DNA from: Streptomyces sp. DG1A-41 | GTDB lineage: Bacteria; Actinomycetota; Actinomycetes; Streptomycetales; Streptomycetaceae | Reading direction: 5' to 3' | Assembly (NCBI RefSeq): GCF_037055355.1 | Contig: NZ_CP146350.1 | Location: forward strand, 4,859,001 to 4,923,000 | DNA length: 64,000 nucleotides | In this document: positions 26,502 to 35,486 of the stretch, piece by piece | Numbering within the stretch: the stretch's first letter is position 1 | How the letters are laid out: every line of letters begins with the position of its first letter | Made by a program: the position numbers and the translations under genes | Notes under the pieces: generated by a model | Told to the model about the DNA's origin: nothing | The model's database searches: none | Seen by the model: the letters and a program-made list of their open reading frames with translations, nothing else

Positions 26502-26550
26502 CCGCTGTTGGCCGTGGTTGTCCGCTCTTACGGGCACGGATTGGGCACGG
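26502..26550 (+). repeat. 49-bp dispersed repeat, copy 2
   Basis: 45 of 49 bases identical to 6188-6236. On the minus strand it reads as the end of a frame (VPNPCP, stop), as does copy 1. It may be the 3' tail of an integrase gene lost from the att site next to it. Confidence 0.75.
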
Positions 26551-26853
26551 AGTCGGACTGTGCGGCTCGGCGGTGCCCCCTGGAACTGGCGAGCTGTCCG
26601 GAGGGGATGCCGACCGAAGCGTGCCCGGGCGAGGTTGCGTGCGCGATCAGCGACCAGTGGCCGATGAGGGGCGTAGCGCGCGTCCTGCGTGACACCGGCA
26701 TGTTTCTCATGGGCGCTGCCTCACTTGGGCGGCAGGCTCGCGGCGAAGGCGCGTCCCTCGTCGAGCCATGCGCCGAACGTGTCCGGTTCCGGGTTCGGCA
26801 TCTCCAGGTCCTGCCCGGACCCGGAGCGGGCGTTCAGGGCGATCACGCTGATG
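26551..26853. other. Intergenic stretch, nothing recognised
   Basis: About 300 bases between the repeat and the binding-protein fragment. I find no supportable gene or RNA. Confidence 0.4.
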
Positions 26854-27126
26854 ACCGCCAGGAAGCAGCTGGAGTGGCTCGGCGGGGTGGGACGTGCCTG
26901 TCCGTCACGCGAGTCGGCGCAGCACGCGTGGTACGAGAACGCCCGCCTCGCGGGTGCCCGGGAGGTTCTCGAGGCCGCCAACGCCACGGCCGCTCCGCTG
27001 CGTACGACGGAGAACCGGGACCAGGTCAACGCACTGCTCAACCAGCACGGGAACGAGCTCTTCAGCGGGGCGGGCTCCGCGCGGCAGGTCCTGGAACAGG
27101 TGCAGAGGCAGGCCGGGCGGGATTGA
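26854..27126 (+). pseudogene. C-terminal fragment of a sugar ABC solute-binding protein
   Basis: About 90 codons (LEWLGGVGRACPSRESAQHA then QVNALLNQHGNELFSGAGSA) match the last part of bacterial extracellular sugar-binding proteins, where the P-S-R motif and the final VNALLN...VL helices are conserved. Signal peptide and the rest of the domain are absent. It sits just inside the att boundary, so it is probably a truncation product. The homology is judged by eye. Confidence 0.45.
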
Positions 27127-27182
27127 CCGGTGCGTGACGGCGGCATCCGTGCCTTCCGCCACGCACCCGCGCCGACGACCCC

Positions 27183-27590
27183 CTACACGGAAACGCGGGT
27201 CAGCTGGACGCTCTTCACGCCCGTGATGCCCTTCACCCCGTACTGGCCCGCGGAGGGGTCGTAGTCGAACGTCGCCTCGTCATCCGAGAAGTGACCACAG
27301 ACCACCGGTGAGTGCCGATAGGTGTCACCGGAGGTGGTCTCGTAGTCGATGAACCAGGCGACGCAGTACCCGTCGGGGGTGCCCCATCCCCCACCGGGGA
27401 GGAGGTCCACGGCGTTGCCCTGGATCCTGGCCACTCCGCCTTCGAAGCATGCCTTGATGTCGCCGCGACCCCAACCGTGGGTTTCGCTGGCCTCGATGCA
27501 GCCGGGCGCCGCGTACGACGTGGACGTCGTCGTCACGGTGAGGCCGACCGTCAAGGCGCCGAGCAGTGCTGCCGACAGCAGTCGCCGCAT
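27183..27590 (-). CDS. Small secreted protein of unknown function
   Basis: The product has 135 residues from an ATG at 27590 with GGGAG upstream. It has a clear Sec signal with cleavage after SYAAPG, leaving a mature chain of about 105 residues with four Cys likely to form disulfides. I do not recognise the fold. It is divergent from a secreted phospholipase gene about 250 bases away. Confidence 0.7.
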   Translation of the reverse strand: MRRLLSAALLGALTVGLTVTTTSTSYAAPGCIEASETHGWGRGDIKACFEGGVARIQGNAVDLLPGGGWGTPDGYCVAWFIDYETTSGDTYRHSPVVCGHFSDDEATFDYDPSAGQYGVKGITGVKSVQLTRVSV

Positions 27591-27843
27591 GGTGAACTCC
27601 CTTTCCTCGGGGGTGCATGTCCTGCGGACACACCACAGCGGCCCGCTACTTCATCTCTTTCGCATCTCTACATCGCCGTTTCCCGGCTTCCCGCGGGCGG
27701 ACCGGCATCTGTCGGCGGCGGTGGTCGGCATCAAGGGTTCGTATATCTCCGGCATAGACGCGCGGCCCAGGCTGGGCCTGCCCTCGGACCGCCCCCGGAT
27801 TCGGGGCCAGGCCCTTTCGCGCAGCCCCTATGGAGGTCATCCC

Positions 27844-28329
27844 ATGCGCCGTCGCGTCGCCGGACCCCTGCTCGCCGCCCTCGCACTGCCCTTCACACTC
27901 CTGGCGGCCGGTCCGTCCCACGCCGCACCTGTCGACAAGGCGCAGGTGCTGAGCAGCTGGACACAGACCAGCGCCGGCAGCTTCGACGCCTGGAACGCGG
28001 CCCGCCAGAACCAGGCCGCCTGGAGCGCCTACGCGTTCGACTGGTCCACCGACTACTGCACGACGTCGCCGGACAACCCGTTCGGCTTCCCCTTCAAGAA
28101 CGCCTGTGCCCGGCACGACTTCGGGTACCGCAACTACAAGGCCGCCGGCACGTTCAGCGCCAACAAGGACCGGCTGGACGACGCCTTCTACGCCGACCTC
28201 AAGCGGGTCTGCGCGTCCTACCCCGGTGGCCAGAACACCTCGTGTCTGGCCACGGCGTGGACCTACTACCAGGCGGTCTCCGTCTTCGGGAACTCGGCCA
28301 TGGCCGACGGCCGGGCCGACACCCGCTGA
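27844..28329 (+). CDS. Secreted prokaryotic phospholipase A2
   Basis: The protein has 161 residues with a Sec signal ending at SHAAPV. The mature part has the actinobacterial PLA2 calcium-binding and catalytic segment: TDYCTTSPDNPFGFPF then ACARHDFGYRNYK, with the His-Asp pair and two pairs of Cys, close to the S. violaceoruber enzyme type. It hydrolyses the sn-2 ester of phospholipids outside the cell. The ATG at 27844 follows GGAGG. A hairpin at 28346-28383 ends the transcript. Confidence 0.9.
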   Translation: MRRRVAGPLLAALALPFTLLAAGPSHAAPVDKAQVLSSWTQTSAGSFDAWNAARQNQAAWSAYAFDWSTDYCTTSPDNPFGFPFKNACARHDFGYRNYKAAGTFSANKDRLDDAFYADLKRVCASYPGGQNTSCLATAWTYYQAVSVFGNSAMADGRADTR

Positions 28330-28345
28330 CGCAGCCCGCCCTCTG

Positions 28346-28383
28346 ACCGGCCGCCCCGTCACCCCCGAGACGGAGCGGCCGGT
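28346..28383 (+). terminator. Hairpin terminator after phospholipase A2
   Basis: 15-base arms (ACCGGCCGCCCCGTC and GACGGAGCGGCCGGT, one mismatch) separated by eight bases, 16 bases after the stop. Confidence 0.75.
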
Positions 28384-28425
28384 CCTCTTCGCGACACAGG
28401 CCACTCGACGACTTACGGAGAGCCC

Positions 28426-29280
28426 ATGCCCGCCGACCACTACGTCCTCACCCTCTCCTGTGCCGACAGGCAGGGCATCGTGCACGCCGTGTCCAGCTAC
28501 CTGTTCATGACCGGGTGCAACATCGACGACAGCCAGCAGTTCGGCGACCCCGACACAGGGCTGTTCTTCATGCGGGTCGCGTTCTCCGCCGAGGCGCCCC
28601 TGACGGTGGAGAGGCTGCGCGCCAGCTTCGCGGCCGTCGGTGACTCCTTCACCATGGACTGGCAGATCCACCGGGCCGGGGAACGCATGCGGACCGTGCT
28701 GATGGTCAGCAAGTTCGGGCACTGTCTGAACGACCTGCTGTTCCGCGCCCGGACCGGCGCGCTGCCGGTGGACATCGCCGCCGTCGTCTCCAACCACCCG
28801 GACTTCCGGGACCTCGTCGGCTCGTACGACATCCCGTTCCACCACATTCCCGTGACGAAGGACACCAAGGCCATCGCCGAGCAACAGGTGCTCGACCTGG
28901 TCGAGGCGGAGGGAGTCGAACTGGTGGTGCTGGCGCGCTACATGCAGGTCCTCTCGGACCACATGTGCAAGCAGCTCAGCGGTCGCGTCATCAACATCCA
29001 CCACTCCTTCCTGCCTAGCTTCAAGGGTGCCAAGCCCTACCACCAGGCCCACGCACGCGGTGTGAAGCTGATCGGCGCGACCGCGCACTACGTGACGGCC
29101 GACCTCGACGAAGGGCCGATCATCGAGCAGGAGGTCCGGCGGGTGGGGCACGCCGTCTCCCCGGAACAGCTCGTCGCAATCGGCCGCGATGTGGAATGCC
29201 AGGCGCTGGCCCGAGCCGTGCAGTGGCACAGCACCCGCCGCGTCCTGCCCAACGGGCATCGCACCGTCGTCTTCGCCTGA
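28426..29280 (+). CDS. purU: Formyltetrahydrofolate deformylase
   Basis: The protein has 284 residues. The N-terminal ACT domain (about 1-80) begins YVLTLSCADRQGIVHAVSSY; the C-terminal formyl-transferase-like domain has NHPDFRDLV, the catalytic INIHHSFLPSFKGAKPY and ATAHYVTADLDEGPIIEQ. It hydrolyses 10-formyl-THF to THF and formate. Length and motifs are those of ordinary PurU. It is a single gene with its own spacing, so it may be a housekeeping neighbour rather than a cluster member, although it could feed one-carbon units to the SAM-dependent methylation nearby. Confidence 0.92.
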   Translation: MPADHYVLTLSCADRQGIVHAVSSYLFMTGCNIDDSQQFGDPDTGLFFMRVAFSAEAPLTVERLRASFAAVGDSFTMDWQIHRAGERMRTVLMVSKFGHCLNDLLFRARTGALPVDIAAVVSNHPDFRDLVGSYDIPFHHIPVTKDTKAIAEQQVLDLVEAEGVELVVLARYMQVLSDHMCKQLSGRVINIHHSFLPSFKGAKPYHQAHARGVKLIGATAHYVTADLDEGPIIEQEVRRVGHAVSPEQLVAIGRDVECQALARAVQWHSTRRVLPNGHRTVVFA

Positions 29281-29413
29281 GAACACCAGGGCCCGAGCCG
29301 CGCCCGGCGCCGGTTCGAAGGGCGGGCCCGTATAGCCGACGCGTAGGCAGGGCGGCGAGGCTGCCGGGGACGGTCGCGACGGCCGTCTTGAGGAGTCTGT
29401 GAGGAAGCCCTTG

Positions 29414-30448
29414 ATGACGGCGGCGATTGACGTGATCTGCCCGGCTTGGAACCGGTCCGAGGCCATCCGCCCGACCATCGACAGCGTTCTGGCCCAAACC
29501 TTCGACGACTGGCGCCTGATCGTCGTCTCCGACGGCTGCACCGACGACACGGACGACGTGGTGCGCTCCTACGACGACGAGCGCGTCCAGCTCATCCGCA
29601 CCGAGCGGCACGGCCACCCCGGCGGCCCCCGCAACATCGGCCTGGCCGCGTCGACCGCGCCGGCCATCGCCTACCTGGACTCCGACGACTTGTGGCTGCC
29701 CGAGCACCTGGCCGTGCTGCGCCGCGAGTTCGACAGCGGCGCGCGCCTGGTGGCGACCGCGAGCATCGGCATGAACGCGCAGGGCGAGGAGGAGTACCGC
29801 TCCCACCCCCTCAACGGGCTCTGGCACCCCGAACTCCAGCTGCTGTGGCCGTTGTACGAGCCCTCCCGTGTCGGCCATGTGCGCGGGCTCCCCGAGAGCG
29901 TCGGCGGCTGGACCACCGACCACACCGGCATGGAGGACTGGGACCTGTGGCTGCGGCTCGCCGACGCCGGGGAGCGCTTCACGACGGTGGCCGACCGCAC
30001 CGTCGTGATGTTCCTCAGCGACACCTCGCGCCGCCGCACCATGACCGTCAGCCACCACCTGACCCTGGGAACGCTGCCCGACGAGGCGGCGTGCGGCAAG
30101 CTCACCGAGGCCATCCGGGACCCGGAGGTGCAGGACGAACTGCGCTCCTGCTTCGCCACGGAGATGCTCCGTTTCTACAGCGCGAAGGCCGCCTCCGGCG
30201 AACTCGTCATGCCGAAGGGCATGACCACCGACGAGGCCCTGACCGGCATGGAGAAGTTCGTCACCGACCCGGCCACCCCCATGCTCCGCGAACTGACCTT
30301 CGTCCAGGAGGAGGACCACTTCGCGGTCGTCCATCCCCTGCAGTGCAGCAGCGACCGGCACGCCGAGCGGCTCCGGGCGTTCCTGCGCACCCACGACGCC
30401 GGCAGACACGCCATCGTGCGTCGGCTCATCGCGACCGTGAGCCGGTAG
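29414..30448 (+). CDS. Family 2 glycosyltransferase
   Basis: The protein has 344 residues from an ATG at 29414, chosen because GAGGAAG lies seven bases upstream. The GT-A fold has the nucleotide-sugar motifs SVLAQTFDDWRLIVVSDG and the DxD metal site in YLDSDDLWLP, and the acceptor-side GMEDWDLWLRLADAG (ED-W motif). The last 110 residues are family-unlike. It lies at the left end of the NRPS cluster and faces the mbtH gene, so it may glycosylate the lipopeptide; it could also be an unrelated neighbour. Confidence 0.85.
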   Translation: MTAAIDVICPAWNRSEAIRPTIDSVLAQTFDDWRLIVVSDGCTDDTDDVVRSYDDERVQLIRTERHGHPGGPRNIGLAASTAPAIAYLDSDDLWLPEHLAVLRREFDSGARLVATASIGMNAQGEEEYRSHPLNGLWHPELQLLWPLYEPSRVGHVRGLPESVGGWTTDHTGMEDWDLWLRLADAGERFTTVADRTVVMFLSDTSRRRTMTVSHHLTLGTLPDEAACGKLTEAIRDPEVQDELRSCFATEMLRFYSAKAASGELVMPKGMTTDEALTGMEKFVTDPATPMLRELTFVQEEDHFAVVHPLQCSSDRHAERLRAFLRTHDAGRHAIVRRLIATVSR

Positions 30449-30571
30449 CGCGCGACCGCGCCCCGGACCGTGCTGCCCGCCGCGGCACACGTCCGTCGCA
30501 CCGCAGAAGTCGCATCGCAGAAAACGTATAGAGCGGCGCCCGAGAATCGTGCGGACCAGTTCGAGACGTAC

Positions 30572-30809
30572 TTGTGAGGTGTCATCGTGGCCAATCCGTT
30601 CGAGAACGACGAGGCGTCGTACTTCGTACTCGTCAACGACGAGGGCCAGCACTCGCTGTGGCCGGCGTTCGCCGAGATCCCGGCGGGCTGGCGCACCGTG
30701 CACGGGGAGGACACCCGTGCCGCCTGCCTCGCGTACGTCGAGGAGAACTGGACCGACATGCGTCCGCTCAGCCTGGTCCGGGCCATGGAGAGCGACGCGG
30801 CCTGATCCG
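30572..30809 (+). repeat. 238-bp duplication carrying mbtH, copy 1
   Basis: Identical to 37356-37593 except for one base (G versus C in a Leu codon near 30775). The repeat starts 15 bases before the start codon and ends seven bases after the last sense codon, so it carries the ribosome-binding site and gene but not the promoter or terminator. Confidence 0.95.
30587..30805 (+). CDS. MbtH-like protein, copy 1
   Basis: The product has 72 residues with the family signature: [20 protein letters not shown] then [13 protein letters not shown] and the ENWTDMRP end. MbtH proteins bind NRPS adenylation domains and are needed for their folding or activity. The GTG start follows GTGAGG. The protein is identical to the one at 37371-37589. 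A long perfect hairpin follows the gene. Confidence 0.97.
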   Translation: MANPFENDEASYFVLVNDEGQHSLWPAFAEIPAGWRTVHGEDTRAACLAYVEENWTDMRPLSLVRAMESDAA

Positions 30810-30810
30810 T

Positions 30811-30858
30811 GTGCCGAGGGGGCCGTGGTGGCAGCTGCCACCACGGCCCCCTCGGCAC
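30811..30858. terminator. Long perfect palindrome terminator after mbtH copy 1
   Basis: 48-bp perfect palindrome, arms GTGCCGAGGGGGCCGTGGTG plus GCAG and the complement, starting six bases after the stop. It would form a 20-bp-plus stem and terminate both directions. Confidence 0.85.
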
Positions 30859-31005
30859 ATGCACCCCCTGTCGCGACTCCTGGCGGGTCACGGGCCGAAG
30901 CTCGCAGGGACCTGCCACCGCAGCCTCCTGACAGGGCGAAAGCCACCATCCGGGCCCCGGTGATTCCAGACTGGAACGGCAGAGGCAGCCGAACAGGGGG
31001 ATGTC

Positions 31006-32790
31006 ATGGAGTTCCGAATTCTCGGTCCGGTGGAAGCCCGCAGAGACGACGAGCCGGTCGTCCTGTCGGGAACCAAGATCAAGACCGTGCTCGCGGCCTT
31101 GCTGCTGGCCAGGGGGCGCGTGGTCTCCGACACGCGGTTGAGTCATCTGTTGTGGGGGTGGAGCCCGCCGGCCACGGTGAGCGCGCAGATCTACACGTAC
31201 ATCTCGCGGTTGCGGATGCAGCTCGGTGACGGCGTGCGGATCGTCCGCCAGCCGCCCGGCTACACGCTGGACACCGCGAACTCCCAGGTGGACTTCCTGG
31301 AGTTCGAGCGGCTGGCCCGACTCGGTGCCGAGGCCTACGACGCGGGCGACCTGAAGCGGGCCGACGCCCACCTTCGGGGTGCCCTTGAGCTGTGGCGGGG
31401 AACCGCCCTGTCCAACGTCACGGAGCTCCTGGCGGACGCCGAACTCCCCAGGCTGGAGGAGGCCCGGGCCACCGCCACCGAGCTGCGGATCGAGGTGGAC
31501 CTGGCGCTCGGGCGTCACCGGCAACTGGTACCCGAACTGACCTCCCTCGTCGCCGAGTTCCCGGTGCGGGAGCGGATGCGGGCCCAGCTGATGAAGGCCC
31601 TGTACCTGTGCGGCCGGCAGGCCGACGCGATCATCGCGTACCACGAGGGGCGCCGGGTGCTCGCCGAGGAGTTGGGCGTGACCCCGGGCGCCGAGCTGGC
31701 CGAGGTCTACCAGGCGGTGCTGGCGGGGGAGCCGGTCATGGAGCCGGCCGCGCCGATCGCCGCCACCCGGGCGGTGACACCGGCGATGCTCCCGCCGGAC
31801 ATCCCCGACTTCACCGGCCGCGAGGCCGAACTGGAGGAACTGCGCCGGCTTCTGCCGCCGAGCGGGCAGCGCACCTGGCACGCCCGCCGGTTCCTGCTGA
31901 CAGGGATGCCGGGGAGCGGCAAGACGGCCCTCGCGGTGCGCGCGGCCAACGAGTGCCTGGGGGCCTTCCCCGACGGGCAGTTGTACGTGAACCTGCGGCA
32001 CCGGGACGGTTCGCCCCGCACCCCTCGGGACGTACTGGTCGGTCTGCTGCGGGCACTCGGGGAGCCGGTGGGCGCGGCCGAACCGGACCTGGACGAGCTG
32101 ATCCGGCTGTACCGGACCCGCACGGCCCGGCGCCGGCTGCTGATCCTCCTGGACAACGCCGTCAGCGAGCTGCAGTTGTCCGGGTTGCTGCCGGGGGCTC
32201 CGGAGCCCGCCGTGCTGATCACCAGCCAGACCGCCCTGGGCCCGATCGGCGGACTGCACACCATGGTGCTGCCCCCGCTGAGCACCGAAGAGACCCTCAG
32301 GATGCTGTCCGCGGCCGTGGACCCGATGCGCATCGACGCCGAGCCCGAGGCCGCGCGGGAGATCGCCCGGCACTGCGCCGGCCTCCCGCTCGCGGTGCGC
32401 ATTGCCGCGACCCGGCTGGCCGGCCGGCCGCGTTCCTCGCTGCGGCGCCTCGCGGACCGGCTGGCGGACCCGCACAGCCGGCTCCAGGAGCTGCAGGTGC
32501 GAGGCTTGTCGGTGTCTCGCAGCCTGGAGATGTCGCTGCGCCGGCTGCGCGACGAGGACCGCGAGTTGCTTCTGCTGCTGTCGGGGCTGGAGCGCGATGA
32601 GTTCTCGGCCCGCTCGGCCGCCCGCTCCCTCGGGCTCACGGCCGCCGAGGTGGAGAAGGGGCTGGAGTCACTGGTCGACGAAGGGCTGCTGGGCTTCTCG
32701 GACGAGCCGGGCGAGTCGGTGTACCAGCTCAACAGTCTGCTGCGGCTGTGCGCCGAGACCGGTCGTTTCCGGCAGGAGCGGGTGGCCTGA
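31006..32790 (+). CDS. SARP-family activator with NB-ARC domain
   Basis: The protein has 594 residues. An OmpR-like winged helix (about 1-95; MEFRILGPVEARRDDEPVVL) is followed by the BTAD domain (about 96-245) and an NB-ARC ATPase with Walker A MPGSGKT near residue 301. It stops there, without the TPR region of full AfsR. SARPs bind heptamer repeats and switch on biosynthetic operons. The ATG at 31006 has GGGGG five to twelve bases upstream. It is likely a pathway-specific activator of the NRPS cluster. I saw no TTA codon in it. Confidence 0.92.
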   Translation: MEFRILGPVEARRDDEPVVLSGTKIKTVLAALLLARGRVVSDTRLSHLLWGWSPPATVSAQIYTYISRLRMQLGDGVRIVRQPPGYTLDTANSQVDFLEFERLARLGAEAYDAGDLKRADAHLRGALELWRGTALSNVTELLADAELPRLEEARATATELRIEVDLALGRHRQLVPELTSLVAEFPVRERMRAQLMKALYLCGRQADAIIAYHEGRRVLAEELGVTPGAELAEVYQAVLAGEPVMEPAAPIAATRAVTPAMLPPDIPDFTGREAELEELRRLLPPSGQRTWHARRFLLTGMPGSGKTALAVRAANECLGAFPDGQLYVNLRHRDGSPRTPRDVLVGLLRALGEPVGAAEPDLDELIRLYRTRTARRRLLILLDNAVSELQLSGLLPGAPEPAVLITSQTALGPIGGLHTMVLPPLSTEETLRMLSAAVDPMRIDAEPEAAREIARHCAGLPLAVRIAATRLAGRPRSSLRRLADRLADPHSRLQELQVRGLSVSRSLEMSLRRLRDEDRELLLLLSGLERDEFSARSAARSLGLTAAEVEKGLESLVDEGLLGFSDEPGESVYQLNSLLRLCAETGRFRQERVA

Positions 32791-32831
32791 GAGCCGCGGT
32801 GCCGGAGCGCTCGTGGGAGTTCGGAAGGGCG

Positions 32832-33611
32832 TCATCCCGATGCCCCGGAGGGGACGGGGGCCGCGGTGAACCCGGCGGCGGCCGGATCGACGAGCAGGAC
32901 CGGTCCGCTGCTCTCGGGTTCCTGGGCCAGTGCCCCGTAGGTGCCGGGCCCGAGCGGGAGGTCGTGCACGAGCCACCACTGCGGTCCGCGTGACTCGGTG
33001 TGCCGGACCGGGACGGGGCCGGGGAGGTGCGGGGCGACCTCCAGGGTCGCCAGGTCCGCCACGACGCCGACGCCGACGGCCTTGACCACGGCCTCCTTGC
33101 GGGTCCACGCGCGGTAGTAGGCGGCGACACGCGCCGCCTCGTCCGGCAGGCCCGTCAGATGGCGCAGTTCGGCCGGGGACATGAAGGCGGAGGTGGTGAG
33201 CCAGAGGTCGGCGTGCGGCCGCGCGACCTCCAGGTCCACGCCGACCGGCCGCTCCGCGGTGACCGCGAGCAGCCAGTGTGCCCCGGACCGGGAGAGGTTG
33301 AAGTCGAGTCCCGTACGGGGGAGGACCACGCGTGGCCGGCCGTGGGTCCGGTCCGGGCAGCGCGGACAGGGCCGGCGGCCCAGCCGCAGTTCCCGGGGAT
33401 CGGCGCCGAGGTAGCCGGCGAGGATCCGCCGGACCGCCACGTGGGCGTGGGCGTAGTGGGCGCCGATCGGAGCGGGCCGGCGGGCGGCCGCCGCCCGTTC
33501 CTCCGCCGAGAGCACGGCGAAGGCCGCCGGATCGTCATGGTCGGGCGCCCGGCCCCGCCAGACGTGAACGGCGCCGGTCTCGCGCAGGCTCCGGTACGAG
33601 GCATCGTGCAT
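32832..33611 (-). CDS. Sfp-type phosphopantetheinyl transferase
   Basis: The protein has 259 residues with the Sfp motifs: RRPCPRCPDRTHGRP with a neighbouring Cys/His set, PVGVDLEVARP with the Mg-binding Asp, and RAWTRKEAVVKAVGVG. It loads the phosphopantetheine arm on the carrier domains of the NRPS and the free ACP. It lies 36 bases after the oxygenase gene on the same strand and converges with the SARP gene. Confidence 0.93.
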   Translation of the reverse strand: MHDASYRSLRETGAVHVWRGRAPDHDDPAAFAVLSAEERAAAARRPAPIGAHYAHAHVAVRRILAGYLGADPRELRLGRRPCPRCPDRTHGRPRVVLPRTGLDFNLSRSGAHWLLAVTAERPVGVDLEVARPHADLWLTTSAFMSPAELRHLTGLPDEAARVAAYYRAWTRKEAVVKAVGVGVVADLATLEVAPHLPGPVPVRHTESRGPQWWLVHDLPLGPGTYGALAQEPESSGPVLLVDPAAAGFTAAPVPSGASG

Positions 33612-33647
33612 GATCGGGCTCCATCGTGTTCGGGGCGTGGTGGGGCA

Positions 33648-34580
33648 TCAGTCCGACATGGCGACGCGGACGCGGCGCGTTCCGGTGAAGGGGCGGCGGC
33701 CGTGGGCAAGAGCCACATTGTCGAGGAGCAGCAGATCGCCCCGGTCCCACGGGACGTCCACCGCCGCGACGGCGCCCGACTCGCAGATCTGGTTCACCTC
33801 TTCCCTGGAGATCGGGGAGCCGTCGGCGAACGTGACGTTCCAGGGCAGCCGGTCCACCGACAGGACCCGGGACAGGGCTTCGCCCGGGCCGCAGCCGGCC
33901 GGGTGCCAGCGGTGGACCTGGTTGAACCACACGTCGGTGCCCGTGACCGCGTGCGTGACCACGGAGGGACGTACCCACGAGACATGGATGCCGCCGTCGG
34001 GGGTCCAGTACCACTCGGTCCCGGTCCCGTCGAGGAAGACCTCCACCTCCTCGCGGCAGGTCGTGGCGAAGGCGTCCTGCCAGCTCGCCCCGAGGCCCGA
34101 ACCGTCGTGCAGGTAGCGGACGTAGCGGACGCCGGAAGAGAACCGTTCGCGCAGGTCGAGGGCGAGGGAGGCGAGCCAGCGCGCGCCGTCCACCACCATG
34201 GTGGCGCCGCCGGAGGCGGGGGCCGTGTGGCAGAACAGCGCGATCCGCGAGGGCCAGGCGTGCGTACAGCTCATCTCGTTGTACGGCCGGACCGCGATGT
34301 GGGGCTGTTCCCGCGAGACCGTCCAGACGTCGTCGGTGTTCCGTTTGTGCGTGGCGGGGCGCGGAGCCAGTCCGGACCGGTTCGGCAGGATCCGGTCGAG
34401 TACGTCGTCGAGGGTCCCCGAGGTGATGTCGAAGCCTCGGAAGACGACGGCCTTCTCCTCGGTGAGGAGCCGGCTCAGCGTTTCCGGGCCCATGGCGTCC
34501 AGGCGTTCGATCAGCTCCTCCGGGCCGCCGACGCCCTCCGGATCGATGTCCAGAGGTGTCCAGGGCTCCATGATCGCCAC
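33648..34580 (-). CDS. SyrP/TauD-like 2-oxoglutarate oxygenase with altered iron site
   Basis: The protein has 310 residues; GTG at 34580 is favoured because GAGAGG lies five bases upstream (ATG at 34571 is the alternative). It is a TauD/TfdA-fold protein of the SyrP group that hydroxylates carrier-bound or free amino acids at the beta carbon. The normal H-x-E iron motif, present as MHNELNY in the paralogue at 49507-50451, is here RPYNEMSC: the first His is Tyr (codon TAC, positions 34282-34284). The distal His (ALAHGRRPFTGTRR) and Arg remain. It may be inactive, have changed chemistry, or use another ligand. It forms an operon with the PPTase. Confidence 0.85.
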   Translation of the reverse strand: MAIMEPWTPLDIDPEGVGGPEELIERLDAMGPETLSRLLTEEKAVVFRGFDITSGTLDDVLDRILPNRSGLAPRPATHKRNTDDVWTVSREQPHIAVRPYNEMSCTHAWPSRIALFCHTAPASGGATMVVDGARWLASLALDLRERFSSGVRYVRYLHDGSGLGASWQDAFATTCREEVEVFLDGTGTEWYWTPDGGIHVSWVRPSVVTHAVTGTDVWFNQVHRWHPAGCGPGEALSRVLSVDRLPWNVTFADGSPISREEVNQICESGAVAAVDVPWDRGDLLLLDNVALAHGRRPFTGTRRVRVAMSD

Positions 34581-34825
34581 AGCGGCCTCTCTCGGGAATC
34601 TCGACGGACGGCCGGCGGAGCGGGGCCCCGGCGGCCTACGGCACGTCACCCATCGAAGGACCGCCCTCTACGGGGTTCCTATGGTGTGGGGCCGCTGCCG
34701 GTCCCGGCACTCACCGGAACCGATCGTCTCGCGTCCGGGCGGGGGCCGGGTGTAGCTGTCGTGTAGAGGACACGGGGAACGTGGGCCGTCGACGTGACGT
34801 CCGCCCCCTGCCCTGTGAGGTACGC

Positions 34826-35389
34826 GTGAACTCGACCGCCGCCGCCCTCCGCTTCGACCGGAGCCGTTTCCGGGATGTGCTCGGCCGGTTCTGTACGGGG
34901 GTGACGATCATCTCCGCCGTCCACGAGGGGGAACCGGTCGGCTTCGCCTGCCAGTCCTTCGCCTCGCTCTCGTTGGATCCGCCGCTGGTGTCCGTCGCGG
35001 TGGCCGAGACCTCGGCGACCGGGCGCCGGATCGAGCAGACGGGCGCGTTCTGCGCGACGGTGCTGCGCGCGGACCAGGCCGAGCTGTGCCGGAGGTTCGG
35101 CCGCAGCGGTGCGGACAAGTTCGCCGGGGTGGCGTGGAGCCCGGCCGAGGTGACCGGGTCCCCCCGCATCGGTGGCGGCCTGGCGTGGGTGGACTGCCGG
35201 ATCGAGGGCGTGGTGCCCGCCGGGGACCATCGGATCGTGGTCGGCCGGGTGGTGGACCTGAGCGTGCCCGAGGAGGGCGAGGACGCCGTTCCGCTGCTGT
35301 TCTACCGGGGTTCGTTCCTCGGTCGGGCACCGCTCGGGGCCCCGGCGCCGGTCCGCGGCGTCGCGCCGGTCCGTCGCCGCGACGTGTGA
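34826..35389 (+). CDS. NAD(P)H:flavin reductase (DIM6/NTAB family)
   Basis: The protein has 187 residues from a GTG at 34826 behind GTGAGG. The flavin-reductase-like domain shows the family N-terminus FRDVLGRFCTGVTIISAVHE and QSFASLSLDPPLVSVAVAET for FMN binding, ending LLFYRGSFLG. It supplies reduced FMN to two-component monooxygenases. The LLM-class enzyme at 50465-51505 in this cluster is its natural client. Confidence 0.88.
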   Translation: MNSTAAALRFDRSRFRDVLGRFCTGVTIISAVHEGEPVGFACQSFASLSLDPPLVSVAVAETSATGRRIEQTGAFCATVLRADQAELCRRFGRSGADKFAGVAWSPAEVTGSPRIGGGLAWVDCRIEGVVPAGDHRIVVGRVVDLSVPEEGEDAVPLLFYRGSFLGRAPLGAPAPVRGVAPVRRRDV

Positions 35390-35486
35390 CCGGGGGCCGC
35401 GGAGGGCGCCGTCGCTCCGGTCCGTCCGGCGCCACAGCGGGCCGACGCCGGACGGGCAACCCAACCAGGCGTCACCACAAGGAGGT

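Noticed and set aside
34571..34649. Longer N-terminus for the altered SyrP-like oxygenase
   Set aside because: The upstream codons are Pro/Arg-rich without family similarity, and a good ribosome-binding site precedes the GTG at 34580.
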